Positions 5,883 to 6,391 of a stretch of 6,391 nt of DNA are shown here, piece after piece. Both the position numbers and the translations under genes were made by a program. Source of the DNA: Prevotellaceae bacterium (GTDB lineage: Bacteria; Bacteroidota; Bacteroidia; Bacteroidales; UBA932). The notes under the pieces are model-generated. The model saw nothing but the letters and a program-made list of their open reading frames with translations, ran no database searches and was not told the DNA's origin. The DNA lies in assembly GCA_031257455.1 (NCBI GenBank), contig JAIROQ010000130.1, positions 1 to 6,391 of the forward strand, written 5' to 3'. Position 1 is the first letter of the stretch. Every line of letters begins with the position of its first letter.

Positions 5883-6383
5883 ATGGCATCCTACAAAACA
5901 AAACTGCACCAAATAAAAGCCTTTGCCTTCGATGTGGACGGCGTGCTCACCGATGGCTCCGTACAGGTAACCGAAAGCGGCGACTTCCTGCGCACCTACA
6001 ATGCCAAAGACGGCCTGGCGGTACGCACGGCCATTGAACGCGGCTTCCGGGTAGCGATTATTACCGGCGGCAATTCCGACACCATAAAAAAACGCTTTCA
6101 AATCTTCGGCGTTACCGATTTCTATATGCTCTCGCGCATCAAATTGCCCGACCTGCAACATTTCTGCGGAAAATATAACCTCCAACCCGCCGAAGTGCTC
6201 TTCATGGGGGACGACCTGCCCGATATTCCGCCCATGCAATACAGCGGGCTGCCCTGTTGCCCCGCCGATGCCGCGCCCGAAGTAAAAGCCGTAGCCGAAT
6301 ATATCTCGCTTTTCAACGGCGGCAAAGGCTGCGTCCGGGACGTCATCGAACAAACCCTGAAAGTACAGCGCAAATGGGATTGA
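5883..6383 (+). CDS. kdsC: KdsC-like HAD phosphatase (3-deoxy-ulosonate phosphate phosphatase)
   Basis: A 166-residue cap-less (type C0) HAD phosphatase that works as a tetramer in known relatives. Motif I is DVDGVLTDG (17-25), with Asp17 as nucleophile and Asp19 as acid/base. Motif II is ITGGNS (60-65), with Thr61. The conserved Lys is K87 in IKLPDL. Motif IV is GDDLPD (109-114), binding Mg2+. The C-terminal GLPCCPADAAPE and NGGKGCVRDVIEQ segments are typical of the Bacteroidales KdsC group. The likely reaction is release of phosphate from Kdo-8-phosphate for lipopolysaccharide. However, the related Bacteroides protein BT1713 acts on KDN-9-phosphate, so the substrate is not settled by sequence alone and the symbol is provisional. 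The gene starts 6 bases after the DUF2520 gene and ends 8 bases before the window edge. From memory, a maf-like gene commonly follows in Bacteroides. Confidence 0.9.
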   Translation: MASYKTKLHQIKAFAFDVDGVLTDGSVQVTESGDFLRTYNAKDGLAVRTAIERGFRVAIITGGNSDTIKKRFQIFGVTDFYMLSRIKLPDLQHFCGKYNLQPAEVLFMGDDLPDIPPMQYSGLPCCPADAAPEVKAVAEYISLFNGGKGCVRDVIEQTLKVQRKWD

Positions 6384-6391
6384 CTATTTTG

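Noticed and set aside
5796..6353. 185-codon minus-strand ORF opposite the kdsC-like gene.
   Set aside because: It is antisense to a gene with complete HAD motifs and shows no recognisable domain.

Overview
The window is ordinary housekeeping chromosome from a member of the Bacteroidota, most likely order Bacteroidales, interrupted by two patches of unusual intergenic repeats. The assignment rests on three things. The protein sequences resemble Bacteroides-type TilS, GpsA, Pgi, DUF2520 and KdsC-like proteins. Bacteroidota-type promoter boxes (TTTG, 19 bases, TAnnTTTG) occur upstream of gpsA and, less completely, upstream of the first intact gene. The starts lack clear Shine-Dalgarno sequences and sit in A/T-rich leaders. 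All six intact genes are on the + strand.

Layout. 1-273: C-terminal remnant of an IS110-family transposase that loses homology near base 240. 250-267: a small terminator-like hairpin. 269-400: a mosaic of three different short-period repeat blocks separated by GC-rich spacers built as TGGC...GCCA mini-hairpins. 382-413: probable promoter. 458-1159: conserved protein of unknown function. 1171-2493: tilS, tRNA(Ile)-lysidine synthase, 11 bases downstream and probably co-transcribed. 2494-2658: intergenic, with a very good Bacteroidota promoter. 2659-3666: gpsA. 3709-5025: pgi. 5005-5107: a heptamer-based inverted repeat that supplies the last codons and stop of pgi and fills the gap to the next gene. 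5118-5876: Rossmann/DUF2520 protein. 5883-6383: KdsC-like HAD phosphatase. The window ends 8 bases later.

How the genes work together. tilS serves decoding of AUA codons. gpsA makes sn-glycerol-3-phosphate for phospholipids, and pgi interconverts glucose-6-P and fructose-6-P. The last gene probably dephosphorylates a 3-deoxy-ulosonate phosphate (Kdo-8-P or a nonulosonate-9-P) for surface glycans; its DUF2520 neighbour has no known substrate. gpsA-pgi and DUF2520-kdsC look like two short operons separated by the large repeat.

I see no defence system, CRISPR array, tRNA, rRNA or intact mobile element. The most interesting material is the repeat architecture: at both loci, short A/T-rich tandem units (period about 7-8) surround a TGGC...GCCA spacer. 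One copy has rewritten the end of an essential metabolic gene and another abuts a promoter.
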